From positions 1 through 64,000 of the forward strand of contig JALEZW010000032.1 in the NCBI GenBank assembly GCA_022772675.1: a stretch of DNA of 64,000 nucleotides, given 5' to 3'. A program made the position numbers and the translations under genes. The notes beneath the pieces were generated by a model that was not told where the DNA came from, searched no databases, and saw only the letters and a program-made list of their open reading frames with translations. This DNA comes from Agathobacter sp. (GTDB taxonomy: Bacteria > Bacillota > Clostridia > Lachnospirales > Lachnospiraceae). This document shows, in pieces, positions 26,045 through 34,617 of the stretch; positions within the stretch are counted from its first letter, which is position 1; each line of letters opens with the position of its first letter.

Positions 26045-26985
26045 GCATATTCCTTTGGATTCTAAAGATAATCGGAATTGCGCTTCTGGTGATTCTGGGA
26101 TTTTTGACAGGCCTGGTTCTCCTTGTTTTATTCTGTCCCTTCACCTTCAGGGTGTATGGAAGCAGCCACCGGAAGAAAACAGATGTGCACATACGGGTGT
26201 TCTGGCTCTTTTATCTGCTGGGGGTTGGCATGGATATGGAGGAATCCGGCTCAAAGAGTTATTTACGGGTCTGCGGAATTCGGAAATTTTTGGAAAAAGG
26301 TCATAAATCCGGAAAATCTGAGGATACTATAGAACAGGCTGTATGGAAGGAAAGTGATTCTTATGACAGTGGGAACACCCCGTCATCGGAAGTGACAATC
26401 ATGGAAAATGAAAAGCCGGAGTCCGGGGAGAAAGGAAGTTCCGATACTAAATCCGATGGGCAGGAACATTTTTCCTCCCTTCCGGAATACCATAAAATAT
26501 CACGGATAAAGATAGTTTGGGAAAAATTAAAGAAGATTCCCATGGGTATCCGTTCTGCTGTTCGGAAAATACCGGATACAATTCAGGAAATCCGTTTCAT
26601 GTTTAAAAACTGGAAAAGAACCGGAAAAAAAGTTCTTTCTTTGTTAAGGGATGAACGGTGCCAGAGGGCTTTTCATGGATTATGGGAGAAGATGTTGTCT
26701 TTTTTGGGAAATCTGAAACCAAAAAAAATGAAACTTACCCTGCAGTATTCTACCGGATCTCCGGATACAACAGGAATACTGCTCGGCGTACTTTCCATGT
26801 TTCCGGCGGCATATCAGAACAGGTGGGACATTTCACCTGATTTTACGGCGGACAGCTATTACGCAGAGGCGGATTTTGATATCCGGGGACATCTCTTTGG
26901 AATACAGATTCTTTCTCTTGCCCTTCAGGTGGTTCTTGATGAGGACTGCAGGAGATTATATAATAGATTAAAGCGAATGAAGTAG
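26041..26985 (+). CDS. DUF2953 domain-containing protein (YtfI-like)
   Basis: A 314-residue protein with one N-terminal membrane helix (about residues 5-32), a conserved N-terminal block, a low-complexity Ser/Glu/Lys-rich linker (about 95-150) and a C-terminal block with LTLQYSTGSPDTTGILLG and YAEADFDIRGHLFG, which is the DUF2953 core. In B. subtilis the homologue YtfI is encoded beside YtfJ (GerW), and here gerW also follows directly. It probably acts with GerW in the developing spore; the biochemical role is unknown. Confidence 0.78.
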   Translation: MSIFLWILKIIGIALLVILGFLTGLVLLVLFCPFTFRVYGSSHRKKTDVHIRVFWLFYLLGVGMDMEESGSKSYLRVCGIRKFLEKGHKSGKSEDTIEQAVWKESDSYDSGNTPSSEVTIMENEKPESGEKGSSDTKSDGQEHFSSLPEYHKISRIKIVWEKLKKIPMGIRSAVRKIPDTIQEIRFMFKNWKRTGKKVLSLLRDERCQRAFHGLWEKMLSFLGNLKPKKMKLTLQYSTGSPDTTGILLGVLSMFPAAYQNRWDISPDFTADSYYAEADFDIRGHLFGIQILSLALQVVLDEDCRRLYNRLKRMK

Positions 26986-27003
26986 AAAAAGGAGGTTTTT
27001 ATC

Positions 27004-27432
27004 ATGGCAGATAATAATTTTAATAACACAGTGGAGTCATTATTTAAGGGAATGGACAGCTTTATTACCACAAAAACGGTTGTGGGAGACGCTATTCATA
27101 TTGGGGAAACTATTATTCTGCCCCTTGTGGATGTAGCATTCGGTGTGGCTGCCGGGGCATTTTCCCAGGAAAAAAAGAATAACGGAGCCGGAGGTATGGG
27201 CGGAAAGATTACTCCCAGTGCGGTTCTGGTCATTCAGAATGGTGTTACAAAACTTGTCAATGTGAAGAATCAGGATGGAATGACAAAGATTCTGGATATG
27301 GTTCCGGATATCGTCAGCAAGTTTTCGGCGGGGAAGAATCAGGACAAGGATGATATGATTTTTGAGGACGCAGAAAGCCCGGTACAGGAAGAAACGGATC
27401 AGGACAAAAAGAATGATGAAAGTGGGAAATAA
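27004..27432 (+). CDS. gerW: GerW family sporulation protein (YtfJ)
   Basis: A 142-residue protein matching the YtfJ/GerW family: VESLFKGMDSFITTKTVVGDAIH, IILPLVDVAFGVAAGAF and GKITPSAVLVIQNGVTKLVNV (family core, residues 8-100), with a charged C-terminal tail. In B. subtilis YtfJ is made in the forespore and is needed for L-alanine germination. AAAGGAGG precedes the ATG. It ends the operon: a strong terminator follows 45 bp later. Supports the view that this organism forms endospores. Confidence 0.9.
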   Translation: MADNNFNNTVESLFKGMDSFITTKTVVGDAIHIGETIILPLVDVAFGVAAGAFSQEKKNNGAGGMGGKITPSAVLVIQNGVTKLVNVKNQDGMTKILDMVPDIVSKFSAGKNQDKDDMIFEDAESPVQEETDQDKKNDESGK

Positions 27433-27476
27433 AACCGTATCTGCAAAGCACTGAATAAATAAGAAATTTTTATACT

Positions 27477-27510
27477 GAAAAGCATATATTATAATAATAT
27501 ATGCTTTTTT
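27477..27510 (+). terminator. Rho-independent terminator after gerW
   Basis: An 11-bp perfect stem (27481-27491 with 27495-27505), a three-base loop TAA and a run of six T (27505-27510), with A bases in front that extend the pairing. Confidence 0.9.
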
Positions 27511-27524
27511 GGTGGGGAAAAAAT

Positions 27525-27662
27525 ATGAAGCGCGTCTGGGGATATACGCTGTTCTGGATGGGAATCGGCATGCTCATTATGTTTTTTGTGGGCAGGGGAC
27601 TGGTGGGAATTCTCCTGATTGCAGGAGTGCTGCTGTTTTCCTATCTGTTATTTTCCTGCTAA
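27525..27662 (+). CDS. Small membrane protein, 45 residues
   Basis: A short ORF of 45 codons that begins MKRVWGYTLFWMGIGMLIMF and ends in SYLLFSC. It is almost entirely hydrophobic and would form one or two membrane helices, with the short basic start inside. GGTGGGG seven bases before the ATG is a good ribosome site. It lies between the gerW terminator and the rpmB terminator, in its own slot with no overlapping gene. No function can be assigned. Its clean ribosome site, codon use like its neighbours and position argue that it is real. Confidence 0.65.
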   Translation: MKRVWGYTLFWMGIGMLIMFFVGRGLVGILLIAGVLLFSYLLFSC

Positions 27663-27676
27663 AATGAGTATGGCTG

Positions 27677-27709
27677 AAAAAAAAGGAACCGTCACAGGAC
27701 GATTCCTTC
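27677..27709 (-). terminator. Rho-independent terminator after rpmB
   Basis: On the minus strand, a hairpin with an AAGGAA/TTCCTT lower stem (27683-27688 with 27703-27708), one mismatch and four more pairs, followed by a T-run complementary to the A bases at 27677-27684. Confidence 0.75.
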
Positions 27710-27736
27710 ATTTCCTAATTATCCTAATTATGAATA

Positions 27737-27922
27737 CTAGGCTCTCTCAACTTTTCCGGATTTAAGGCAGGAAGTACAAACATATAACTTCTGCGGTACT
27801 CCGTTTACCTTACAACTAACACGCTTAATGTTTGATTTCCATGCTCTATTTGATCTTCTATGAGAATGGCTGACATTGTTTCCGAAATGTACGCCCTTTT
27901 CACAAATTGCACACTTTGCCAT
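27737..27922 (-). CDS. rpmB: 50S ribosomal protein L28
   Basis: A 61-residue ribosomal protein with MAKCAICEKGVHFGNNVSHSHRR at the start and YVCTSCLKSGKVERA at the end. The two CxxC pairs (CAIC and CTSC) mark the zinc-binding form of L28. The ATG at 27922 has AAGGAGG nine bases upstream. It is transcribed away from the asp23-fakA operon, as in B. subtilis, where rpmB and yloU are divergent. A terminator follows. Confidence 0.96.
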   Translation of the reverse strand: MAKCAICEKGVHFGNNVSHSHRRSNRAWKSNIKRVSCKVNGVPQKLYVCTSCLKSGKVERA

Positions 27923-28045
27923 GATTTTGCACCTCCTTGTCATTCACTAAGCTTATAATCAAGCTCACAACATTGACATTTTATCAGATTCAACTATTAA
28001 ATGCAAGAAAAAATTATAAAAAATTTGAAATAAATTACATGTCGG

Positions 28046-28074
28046 TTTACATTTGCATAAAAAATGGTTATAAT
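28046..28074 (+). promoter_or_regulatory. Sigma-A promoter for asp23-fakA-recG
   Basis: TTTACA (28046-28051) and TATAAT (28069-28074) with exactly 17 bp spacing, 32 bp before the asp23 start. One mismatch in twelve from consensus. Confidence 0.8.
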
Positions 28075-28105
28075 GCTATCAGGATATTTATTTGGAGGTA
28101 TGAGT

Positions 28106-28465
28106 ATGAAGGGACAGATGGATACCCAGTACGGACAGATTTTAGTGGAAGATGATGTAATTGCCACTTATGCGGGATCTGTTGCTGTGGAGTGTTTTGG
28201 TATTGTCGGGATGGCCGCCGTTAATATGAAGGACGGTCTGGTCAAGCTGTTGAAACGGGACTATCTGACGCATGGAATCAGTGTAAGCATAGAAGATGGA
28301 AATCAGATTACCATTGATTTTCATGTAATTGTAGCCTACGGTGTCAGCATCCGCACGGTTTCCGATAATCTGATTGAGACCGTGAAGTATAAGGTAGAGT
28401 CATTTACCGGTATGAAAATCAATAAGATCAATATCTACGTCGAAGGCGTTCGCGTAATTGACTAG
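28106..28465 (+). CDS. Asp23/Gls24 family protein (YloU-like)
   Basis: A 119-residue protein of the Asp23/Gls24 envelope-stress family. Characteristic are VEDDVIATYAGSVAVECFGIVGMA near the N-terminus and VKVNIYVEGVRV-type ending (here INKINIYVEGVRVID). The ATG at 28106 is chosen because GGAGG lies seven bases upstream; the ATG at 28100 is too close. It sits directly before the FakA-like gene, as yloU does before yloV, and is expressed from the strong promoter at 28046. Its molecular function is not established. Confidence 0.88.
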   Translation: MKGQMDTQYGQILVEDDVIATYAGSVAVECFGIVGMAAVNMKDGLVKLLKRDYLTHGISVSIEDGNQITIDFHVIVAYGVSIRTVSDNLIETVKYKVESFTGMKINKINIYVEGVRVID

Positions 28466-28478
28466 GGAGGATAAGAAG

Positions 28479-30149
28479 TTGGAAATTACAAGTATCAACA
28501 CGCAGGTATTGTCCAAAATGTTTCTTGCTGCTGCAAAAAATCTGGACGCAAAGAAGGAATGGATTAACGAATTGAATGTATTCCCGGTTCCGGACGGTGA
28601 CACCGGAACGAATATGTCAATGACAATTATGTCGGCTGCACGGGAGGTGGATTCACTGAAGAATCCAACCATGAAAGAGCTTGCCAAGGCAATTTCGTCA
28701 GGTTCGCTCCGTGGAGCAAGAGGCAATTCCGGCGTTATTTTATCCCAGTTGTTACGTGGGTTCTGCAAAGTTATCTGTGAGTATGATGAGATTGATGTTT
28801 CTGTATTAAGTGATGCCTTCCAGAAGGCTGTGGAGACTGCATACAAGGCAGTAATGAAGCCGAAAGAGGGAACGATTCTTACGGTGGCAAAAGGTGTGGC
28901 AGATAAGGCACTGGATCTGGCGGAAGAGACAGAGGATCTGGTATATTTCTGCGAGGAAGTGATTAAAGAGGCTGAGTATGTATTAAGCCAGACTCCGGAG
29001 ATGCTTCCGGTATTAAAGCAGGCCGGTGTAGTGGATTCCGGCGGGCAGGGACTGGTTCAGGTATTAAAAGGGGCCTTTGATTCCCTGTTGGGAAAAGAGA
29101 TTGACTACTCTATTGAGGGAAATACTGCTTCTTCTGTTGTGAAAATTTCAAAGGAGACAGAGCAGGAGATTAAGTTCGGTTACTGTACAGAGTTTATCAT
29201 TGTGCTGGACAGACCGCTTTCAGAAGAAGAGGAAAAAGAATATAAGGCATATCTGGAATCCATTGGAGATTCTATTGTTGTGGTAGCGGACGATGAGATT
29301 GTAAAGACTCACGTACATACCAACGATCCGGGTCTTGCGCTGCAGAAAGCATTGACACATGGCTCTCTCAGCAGGATTAAGATTGACAATATGCGTGAGG
29401 AGCATCAGGAGAAGCTGATTAAGGATGCTGAGAAGCTTGCTGCACAGCAGAAAGAGGAAGAAGAAAAGCAAAAGGAAAATGAGCCGAATAAACCAGTCGG
29501 ATTTATTACCGTTTCCATTGGTGAGGGAATGAATGAGATTTTCCGCGGACTTGGTGCTGATTATATTATTGAAGGCGGACAGACGATGAATCCCAGCACG
29601 GAGGACATGCTGGCAGCCATTGACAAGGTGAGAGCGGATCATATTTTCATTCTTCCAAATAATAAAAATATCATTATGGCAGCAAAGCAGGCAGCGGAAC
29701 TGACAGAGGATAAGGATATCATTGTGCTTCCTACTACAACCGTTCCTCAGGGAATCGTTGCACTGGTCAATTATATTCCGGATTATTCTGCCGAGGAAAA
29801 CAAGGAAACCATGCTGGCAGAACTTGACAGTGTAAAGACCGGTCAGGTTACCTATGCTGTCCGTGATACGGAGATTGACGGTATTCAGATTCAGAAGAAC
29901 GATTATATGGGAATCGGGGATGAGGGCATTCTTTCTGTGGGAAAAGACCGGGCAGAGACGACCCTGGCCATGATTGATAAAATGATTGATGAGGATTCTG
30001 CAATTGTGAGCATCTATTACGGTGCAGAGGAAACTGAGGAGCATGCAAAGGAAATCGGCAGTGTGATTGAAGAAAAATATCCGGATGTTGAGGTGGAAAT
30101 TAACAACGGCGGCCAGCCGATTTACTATTATGTCATTTCTGTAGAATAG
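28479..30149 (+). CDS. DAK2 domain fatty acid kinase-type protein (FakA/YloV)
   Basis: A 556-residue protein. The N-terminal DhaL/DAK2 domain (about residues 5-200) has the ATP/Mg motif FPVPDGDTGTNMSMTI and GARGNSGVILSQ. The middle and C-terminal domains match FakA, whose partner FakB binds the fatty acid; HVHTNDPG near residue 280 is the family's conserved His motif. FakA phosphorylates exogenous fatty acids for phospholipid synthesis. A TTG start at 28479 is favoured because GGGAGG lies eight bases before it. A charged linker (about 315-340) joins the domains. No fakB gene is adjacent. Confidence 0.88.
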   Translation: MEITSINTQVLSKMFLAAAKNLDAKKEWINELNVFPVPDGDTGTNMSMTIMSAAREVDSLKNPTMKELAKAISSGSLRGARGNSGVILSQLLRGFCKVICEYDEIDVSVLSDAFQKAVETAYKAVMKPKEGTILTVAKGVADKALDLAEETEDLVYFCEEVIKEAEYVLSQTPEMLPVLKQAGVVDSGGQGLVQVLKGAFDSLLGKEIDYSIEGNTASSVVKISKETEQEIKFGYCTEFIIVLDRPLSEEEEKEYKAYLESIGDSIVVVADDEIVKTHVHTNDPGLALQKALTHGSLSRIKIDNMREEHQEKLIKDAEKLAAQQKEEEEKQKENEPNKPVGFITVSIGEGMNEIFRGLGADYIIEGGQTMNPSTEDMLAAIDKVRADHIFILPNNKNIIMAAKQAAELTEDKDIIVLPTTTVPQGIVALVNYIPDYSAEENKETMLAELDSVKTGQVTYAVRDTEIDGIQIQKNDYMGIGDEGILSVGKDRAETTLAMIDKMIDEDSAIVSIYYGAEETEEHAKEIGSVIEEKYPDVEVEINNGGQPIYYYVISVE

Positions 30150-30162
30150 AAAGGATGTTTTT

Positions 30163-32226
30163 ATGAATCAGGATTCATCGATTACCGGGATTAAGGGCAT
30201 TGGTGAAAAAACAAAAGAATTATTTGCAAAAATGGGAGTATACACCGTTGGTGATATACTCCTTCGTTTTCCCCGGACATATATTCAATACCCGAAGGCA
30301 GAACCCATTGATGAGCTGACTTCCCTGACTGAAGAAAACCATGCAATTGCTGCAAAAATTGAGCGGACTCCGGTGGTAAAGAGCGGCCGCCGCATGCAGG
30401 TAACCCTTCTTACCATTGGCGGTACCGGACATCAAATGCAGATGATCTGGTACCGCATGCCCTATATAAAAAATACGCTGGAACGTGGAAAGTATTTTGT
30501 GTTTTACGGGACTGTCCACATTAAAGATAACAGATATGTTATGGAACAGCCTGCGGTCTATACACCGGAGGCATATCAGAAAATAGAGGGCTGTTTTCTT
30601 CCTGTCTACAGTCTGACAGCCGGTATCAGTAATAATCTTATGATAAAAACCATGCGGCAGGTACTGGATGATAATGAGCTGCTTTGGGATTTTCTTCCGG
30701 CTGATATCAGACAGGAGTACCAGCTGTGTGAGTATAACTATGCCATGAAACAGATTCATTTTCCGGATACTATGGATTCCCTTATTGCAGCAAGGCACCG
30801 GCTGGTATTTGACGAGTTTTTCCTGTTTATTATGGGAATGCAGTATCAGAAGGAAAAGAGAGGAAGACAGGAAAATCCTTTTGTGATGCAGAATCCGGAG
30901 TTTGTTTTCTCTCTGGTAGAAAAACTCCCCTATGAACTTACCGGTGCCCAGCTGAGAACCCTTCGGGAAGTGACGGAAAATATGCAGGGTCCCTTTGCAA
31001 TGCAGCGATTGATTCAGGGAGATGTAGGCTCCGGGAAAACAATCCTGGCATTTCTTGCCATGGCATGGTGTGCGCATAATGGCTTTCAGTCTGCGATTAT
31101 GGCACCTACGGAAGTACTGGCAAGACAGCATTATGAAAATTTTATAGAGCTCTGTGAACAGTTTGGACTGCCTTTCCATGTGGTACTACTGACGGGCTCT
31201 ATGACGGCGAGACAGAAGAGGAGCGCCTACGAGAAACTGGCCCTGTTTCCGGAGGCTATGATTGTGGGGACTCATGCATTGATTCAGGATAAGGTTTTTT
31301 ATACAAACCTGGCCCTTGTGATTACGGACGAGCAGCACCGGTTTGGAGTACGCCAGCGGGACACCTTTGCGGAAAAGGGGGATAGGCCCCATGTGCTTGT
31401 GATGAGTGCCACGCCGATTCCACGTACCCTCGCAATTATCATTTACGGGGATATGGATATTTCCGTGATTGATGAGGTGCCGGCAAAACGACTGCCTGTG
31501 AAAAACTGCGTTGTAGGTACCGGGTATCGGCAAAAGGCATATGAATTTATTTTAAATGAAGTAAAAAAAGGACACCAGGCATATATCATCTGTCCCCTTG
31601 TAGAGGCGAGTGAAGGGGTTCAGGGCGAAAATGTCATTGATTATACTAAAAAACTTGCGGGAGTGTTTCCTGATGAGGTGAAGCTTGGTGTTTTGCACGG
31701 CAGGATGAAAAGTGACAAAAAAAATGAGATTATGGAGCTTTTTGCCCAAAACCAGATTCAGGTGCTGGTGTCCACAACTGTTGTGGAGGTGGGAGTCAAT
31801 GTTCCCAATGCAACAGTTATGATGATTGAAAATGCAGACCGGTTTGGACTGGCACAGCTTCACCAGCTGCGGGGACGGGTGGGACGGGGGGATGCCCAGT
31901 CCTATTGTATTATGATAAACAGTTCTGATTCCAAAACTTCCCAAAAGAGGCTGGAAATATTGAATCAATCCAATGACGGTTTTTTTATTGCCAGTGAGGA
32001 TTTAAAGATGCGCGGACCGGGAGATTTCTTCGGTATCCGGCAAAGTGGGGATCTGGCGTTTTCCCTTGCGGACATTTATCAGGATGCGGCAGTGCTAAAA
32101 GAAGCCTCAGAAGCTGTAAAACAGGTGCTGGAAGAAGATCCGGATCTTGAGAAGGAGTCCCATAAAAACTTGAAAAGGAGAATGCAGCAAGTGGAAGAAG
32201 AGCAGCTTTCCCAGATGACTTTATGA
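30163..32226 (+). CDS. recG: ATP-dependent DNA helicase RecG
   Basis: A 687-residue superfamily 2 helicase that remodels stalled forks and branched DNA. The N-terminal wedge/OB domain spans about residues 1-160; Walker A is QGDVGSGKTILAFLA near 285, the DEAD-type box is ITDEQHRFGVRQR near 390, and motif VI is QLRGRVGRGDAQSYC near 565. The C-terminal MRGPGDFFGIRQSG is specific for RecG. It follows the FakA-like gene by 13 nt, a gene order common in Firmicutes. Full-length. Confidence 0.96.
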   Translation: MNQDSSITGIKGIGEKTKELFAKMGVYTVGDILLRFPRTYIQYPKAEPIDELTSLTEENHAIAAKIERTPVVKSGRRMQVTLLTIGGTGHQMQMIWYRMPYIKNTLERGKYFVFYGTVHIKDNRYVMEQPAVYTPEAYQKIEGCFLPVYSLTAGISNNLMIKTMRQVLDDNELLWDFLPADIRQEYQLCEYNYAMKQIHFPDTMDSLIAARHRLVFDEFFLFIMGMQYQKEKRGRQENPFVMQNPEFVFSLVEKLPYELTGAQLRTLREVTENMQGPFAMQRLIQGDVGSGKTILAFLAMAWCAHNGFQSAIMAPTEVLARQHYENFIELCEQFGLPFHVVLLTGSMTARQKRSAYEKLALFPEAMIVGTHALIQDKVFYTNLALVITDEQHRFGVRQRDTFAEKGDRPHVLVMSATPIPRTLAIIIYGDMDISVIDEVPAKRLPVKNCVVGTGYRQKAYEFILNEVKKGHQAYIICPLVEASEGVQGENVIDYTKKLAGVFPDEVKLGVLHGRMKSDKKNEIMELFAQNQIQVLVSTTVVEVGVNVPNATVMMIENADRFGLAQLHQLRGRVGRGDAQSYCIMINSSDSKTSQKRLEILNQSNDGFFIASEDLKMRGPGDFFGIRQSGDLAFSLADIYQDAAVLKEASEAVKQVLEEDPDLEKESHKNLKRRMQQVEEEQLSQMTL

Positions 32227-32326
32227 TAACCTGTCAGATACCGGTGTATCTTTGCAGACGGCAGCTGGAATTGGAAAACCTTTGCAGTTATTCAGAAATC
32301 ATTAGACTTACCTATTCAGATAAAAG

Positions 32327-32363
32327 AAACCGGGAAGCGGATTCTTCCGCATCCCGGTTTTTT
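32327..32363 (+). terminator. Terminator between recG and the SASP gene
   Basis: AAACCGGGA (32327-32335) pairs with TCCCGGTTT (32352-32360), with an inner GCGGA/TCCGC stem and a TTCT loop, followed by a T-run. It lies in the convergent gap of recG and the SASP gene and may serve both. Confidence 0.85.
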
Positions 32364-32391
32364 CTCCTTGGTATTTTGGAAAAATAATATG

Positions 32392-32589
32392 CTACTGCAT
32401 ATTCTGGCTCTTACCGGCCATCTGTCTTTCCTGCGCTTCAATCATTTTCTTGACCATATATCCACCGACAGAACCATTCTGGCGGGCGGTCAGATTACCA
32501 TTGTATCCGTTGCTAAGTGGAACTCCAAGCTCATCTGCAACTTCATACTTAAAACGTTCTAATGATTTTTTTGTACTTTTGTTTGACAT
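32392..32589 (-). CDS. Alpha/beta-type small acid-soluble spore protein
   Basis: A 65-residue spore protein that coats DNA in the dormant spore and protects it from UV and heat. The two family blocks are visible: FKYEVADELGVPLSNGYNG (which includes the GPR protease cleavage region around the ELG) and NLTARQNGSVGGYMVKKMIE. The ATG at 32589 follows AAAGGAGG. A sigma-G-like promoter lies upstream. Single, monocistronic gene, as usual for SASPs. Confidence 0.93.
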   Translation of the reverse strand: MSNKSTKKSLERFKYEVADELGVPLSNGYNGNLTARQNGSVGGYMVKKMIEAQERQMAGKSQNMQ

Positions 32590-32628
32590 GCTTTTCTTCC
32601 TCCTTTGCTTGTACACTTGGTACATTCC

Positions 32629-32657
32629 TAGTATATGTAGAGGTTAAAAAGCTATGC
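32629..32657 (-). promoter_or_regulatory. Candidate sigma-G promoter of the SASP gene
   Basis: On the minus strand GCATA (32657-32653) and TATACTA (32635-32629) are 17 bp apart. The sigma-G consensus is about GNATR and CATNNTA; the only departure is the first -10 base. The position, 40 bp before the start codon, fits. Confidence 0.45.
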
Positions 32658-32692
32658 TGGAAACATTGTGCGCTTTTTTCAAACTTTTCCAA

Positions 32693-34438
32693 TCAGTCAT
32701 CAAGGAGCGTCAGATCACTGATATCCGGGTGAATCGTAAGAGAGTAGTTTGTATAGTAAACCACAAATCCGGGAGCACTTCCGGCGGGCTTTTTTACATT
32801 TTTTTTCTGAAGATAATCAATTTCAATTTTGTCACTTTCCCGTCCACTGGAATAGTAACCGGCAAGTTTTCCCGCTTCTTCGAATACCCGGTCCGGCATT
32901 TCTCCACCTTTATTTTTTACAACAACATGGGAACCTGGCATTTTTTTTGCATGAAACCACCAGTCATTACCGGTTGCAAATTTAAAGGTCAGCTCGTCAT
33001 TCTGGTAATTATTTTTTCCCACGTAAATGTCATAGCCATCGGAGGAAAGGTAGTGGAAAGGTTTACTTTTCGTCTTTATTTTTTTGCCGCTGCGGTTTTT
33101 TTTGATGAAACCGTATTCAATCATTTCCTCCTTGATCTGAACCAGGTCATCGGCGGTAAGCGCGATATTTAAAGCGTTTTGGATAGATTCCAGATGATCA
33201 ATCTGGTCTTTGGTCTCTTTCAGCTGAACCTCCAGTGCTTCGGCGGTACGTTTTAGTTTTCCGTATTTGTCAAAATATTTCTGGGAATTTTCCCGGGCAG
33301 TTTTCTGGGGATCCAGAGGAATATGAATTTCCTTATTTTCATCATAAAAATTTTCACAGACCAGTTCTCTGGCACCTTCCTGTAAATGGTATCCATAGAC
33401 ATTTATCAGTTCTCCATAGAGCTTATATTTCTCCCTTTTTTCTGCATCTTTCTGCTGCTTGAGCTGCAACTGGTATTTCTTTTCATTCCGCTCCAGGGCA
33501 GTAGTGATAATGCGCCTTAAGTCTGCAGATTTCTGGTGAATCCTGCTATAGACATTGCGCTCGGAATAAAAGACTTCCAGCATCCGGGAGATACTGTCCA
33601 TCTCTTCGATATCATAATCCTGATACATTGTAAGAGATACGGCAGAAAATTCCACCGGTTTTTTTTCTTTCCGCACAATGACCGGCTGGAACCTGTAGTT
33701 TTTGATATCATCAAAAAACCAGGCGATATTGTTTGCAATGTGATGGATTTCATCCTCCGTGCAGGCTGCCAGGGGCTGGTCGGAATCAATTCCGGAACGG
33801 AATGCAATCTCTGATGCGATTAACGGGCTGACACCGGTAAAGGTGGTATAGATTGCCTTGCACACCGATTTTGGTTTTCCGGCGATAGCTTCGTAAATCT
33901 GCTCTGCGCTCATATTTATGGCATTAAATTTATCCTCCTGGGTTGCCGGAATAAAATAAGGCTTTCCCGGAAGCACTTCCCTTAAGGAACTGACTGCAGA
34001 AGAGACATGTTTGATACTGTCTATGATGGTTCCGTCATCGTTACAGAAAATAATATTGGAATGTTTTCCCATCAGTTCAACAACAAGGGTTTTGTGACAA
34101 AGATCACCCATTTCGTCCAGATGTTCAATATCAATGTGAATGATACGCTCCATGTGGGGCTGGCTGATTTTTATGATTCGTCCGTTTGCGATATGCTTTC
34201 TTAAAACCATGCAGAAAGTTGGAGCAGTAATTGGGCTCGGTTTATTTGTATCCGTCAGATACAGAAACGGAAGAGATGCATTTGCGGAGATTGCAACACG
34301 GAACTGTCCCTTTGCACCCTTACAGGTTAAAAGCAGTTCATCCGTTTCCGGCTGTGCGATTTTGCTGATTTTTGTATTTAAAATAGTCTGGTTTAGTTCA
34401 TGAACCAGGCCCGCGATTACGATTCCATCGAATGCCAT
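32693..34438 (-). CDS. rqcH: Rqc2/NFACT family protein RqcH
   Basis: A 581-residue NFACT protein. The NFACT-N domain starts MAFDGIVIAGLVHEL and includes VELMGKHSNIIFCN; helix-hairpin-helix and coiled-coil regions fill about residues 180-430; the NFACT-R domain near the end has YVGKNNYQNDELTFK and DWWFHAKKMPGSHVV. RqcH binds stalled 50S-peptidyl-tRNA complexes and adds alanine tails that mark nascent chains for proteolysis. Older annotations call it fibronectin-binding protein. It is transcribed divergently from yicC across a 246-bp gap. Confidence 0.92.
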   Translation of the reverse strand: MAFDGIVIAGLVHELNQTILNTKISKIAQPETDELLLTCKGAKGQFRVAISANASLPFLYLTDTNKPSPITAPTFCMVLRKHIANGRIIKISQPHMERIIHIDIEHLDEMGDLCHKTLVVELMGKHSNIIFCNDDGTIIDSIKHVSSAVSSLREVLPGKPYFIPATQEDKFNAINMSAEQIYEAIAGKPKSVCKAIYTTFTGVSPLIASEIAFRSGIDSDQPLAACTEDEIHHIANNIAWFFDDIKNYRFQPVIVRKEKKPVEFSAVSLTMYQDYDIEEMDSISRMLEVFYSERNVYSRIHQKSADLRRIITTALERNEKKYQLQLKQQKDAEKREKYKLYGELINVYGYHLQEGARELVCENFYDENKEIHIPLDPQKTARENSQKYFDKYGKLKRTAEALEVQLKETKDQIDHLESIQNALNIALTADDLVQIKEEMIEYGFIKKNRSGKKIKTKSKPFHYLSSDGYDIYVGKNNYQNDELTFKFATGNDWWFHAKKMPGSHVVVKNKGGEMPDRVFEEAGKLAGYYSSGRESDKIEIDYLQKKNVKKPAGSAPGFVVYYTNYSLTIHPDISDLTLLDD

Positions 34439-34576
34439 GATCGTTCTCCTTTTTTGTCTGTTAATCTTTGGAAGTCCTTTGGGTGTTATTACGATTCATT
34501 TTGACTCATGTATTCTCATTATAATCATGCCTGAGCTTCTTGTCTATATATTATGTGGGAACATAAAGATTTTTAT

Positions 34577-34605
34577 TTGACGAATCCTTAAATAAGGGAT
34601 ATAAT
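34577..34605 (+). promoter_or_regulatory. Sigma-A promoter for yicC-gmk-rpoZ
   Basis: TTGACG (34577-34582) and TATAAT (34600-34605) with exactly 17 bp spacing. Transcription would begin near 34612, so the 51-bp repeat at 34618-34668 lies at the very start of the transcript. Confidence 0.8.
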
Positions 34606-34617
34606 ATATTTATCTAT

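Noticed and set aside
29220-30044. A 274-codon open frame on the - strand
   Set aside because: Antisense to the FakA-like gene; low-complexity Leu/Ile/His-rich product without a start site.
30220-31179. A 319-codon open frame on the - strand
   Set aside because: Antisense to recG, which is complete and well conserved; no ribosome site and no recognisable domain.
34500-34540. TTGACT and TATAAT in the rqcH-yicC gap
   Set aside because: The boxes are only 13 bp apart, too close for a sigma-A promoter; the pair at 34577-34605 has ideal spacing.
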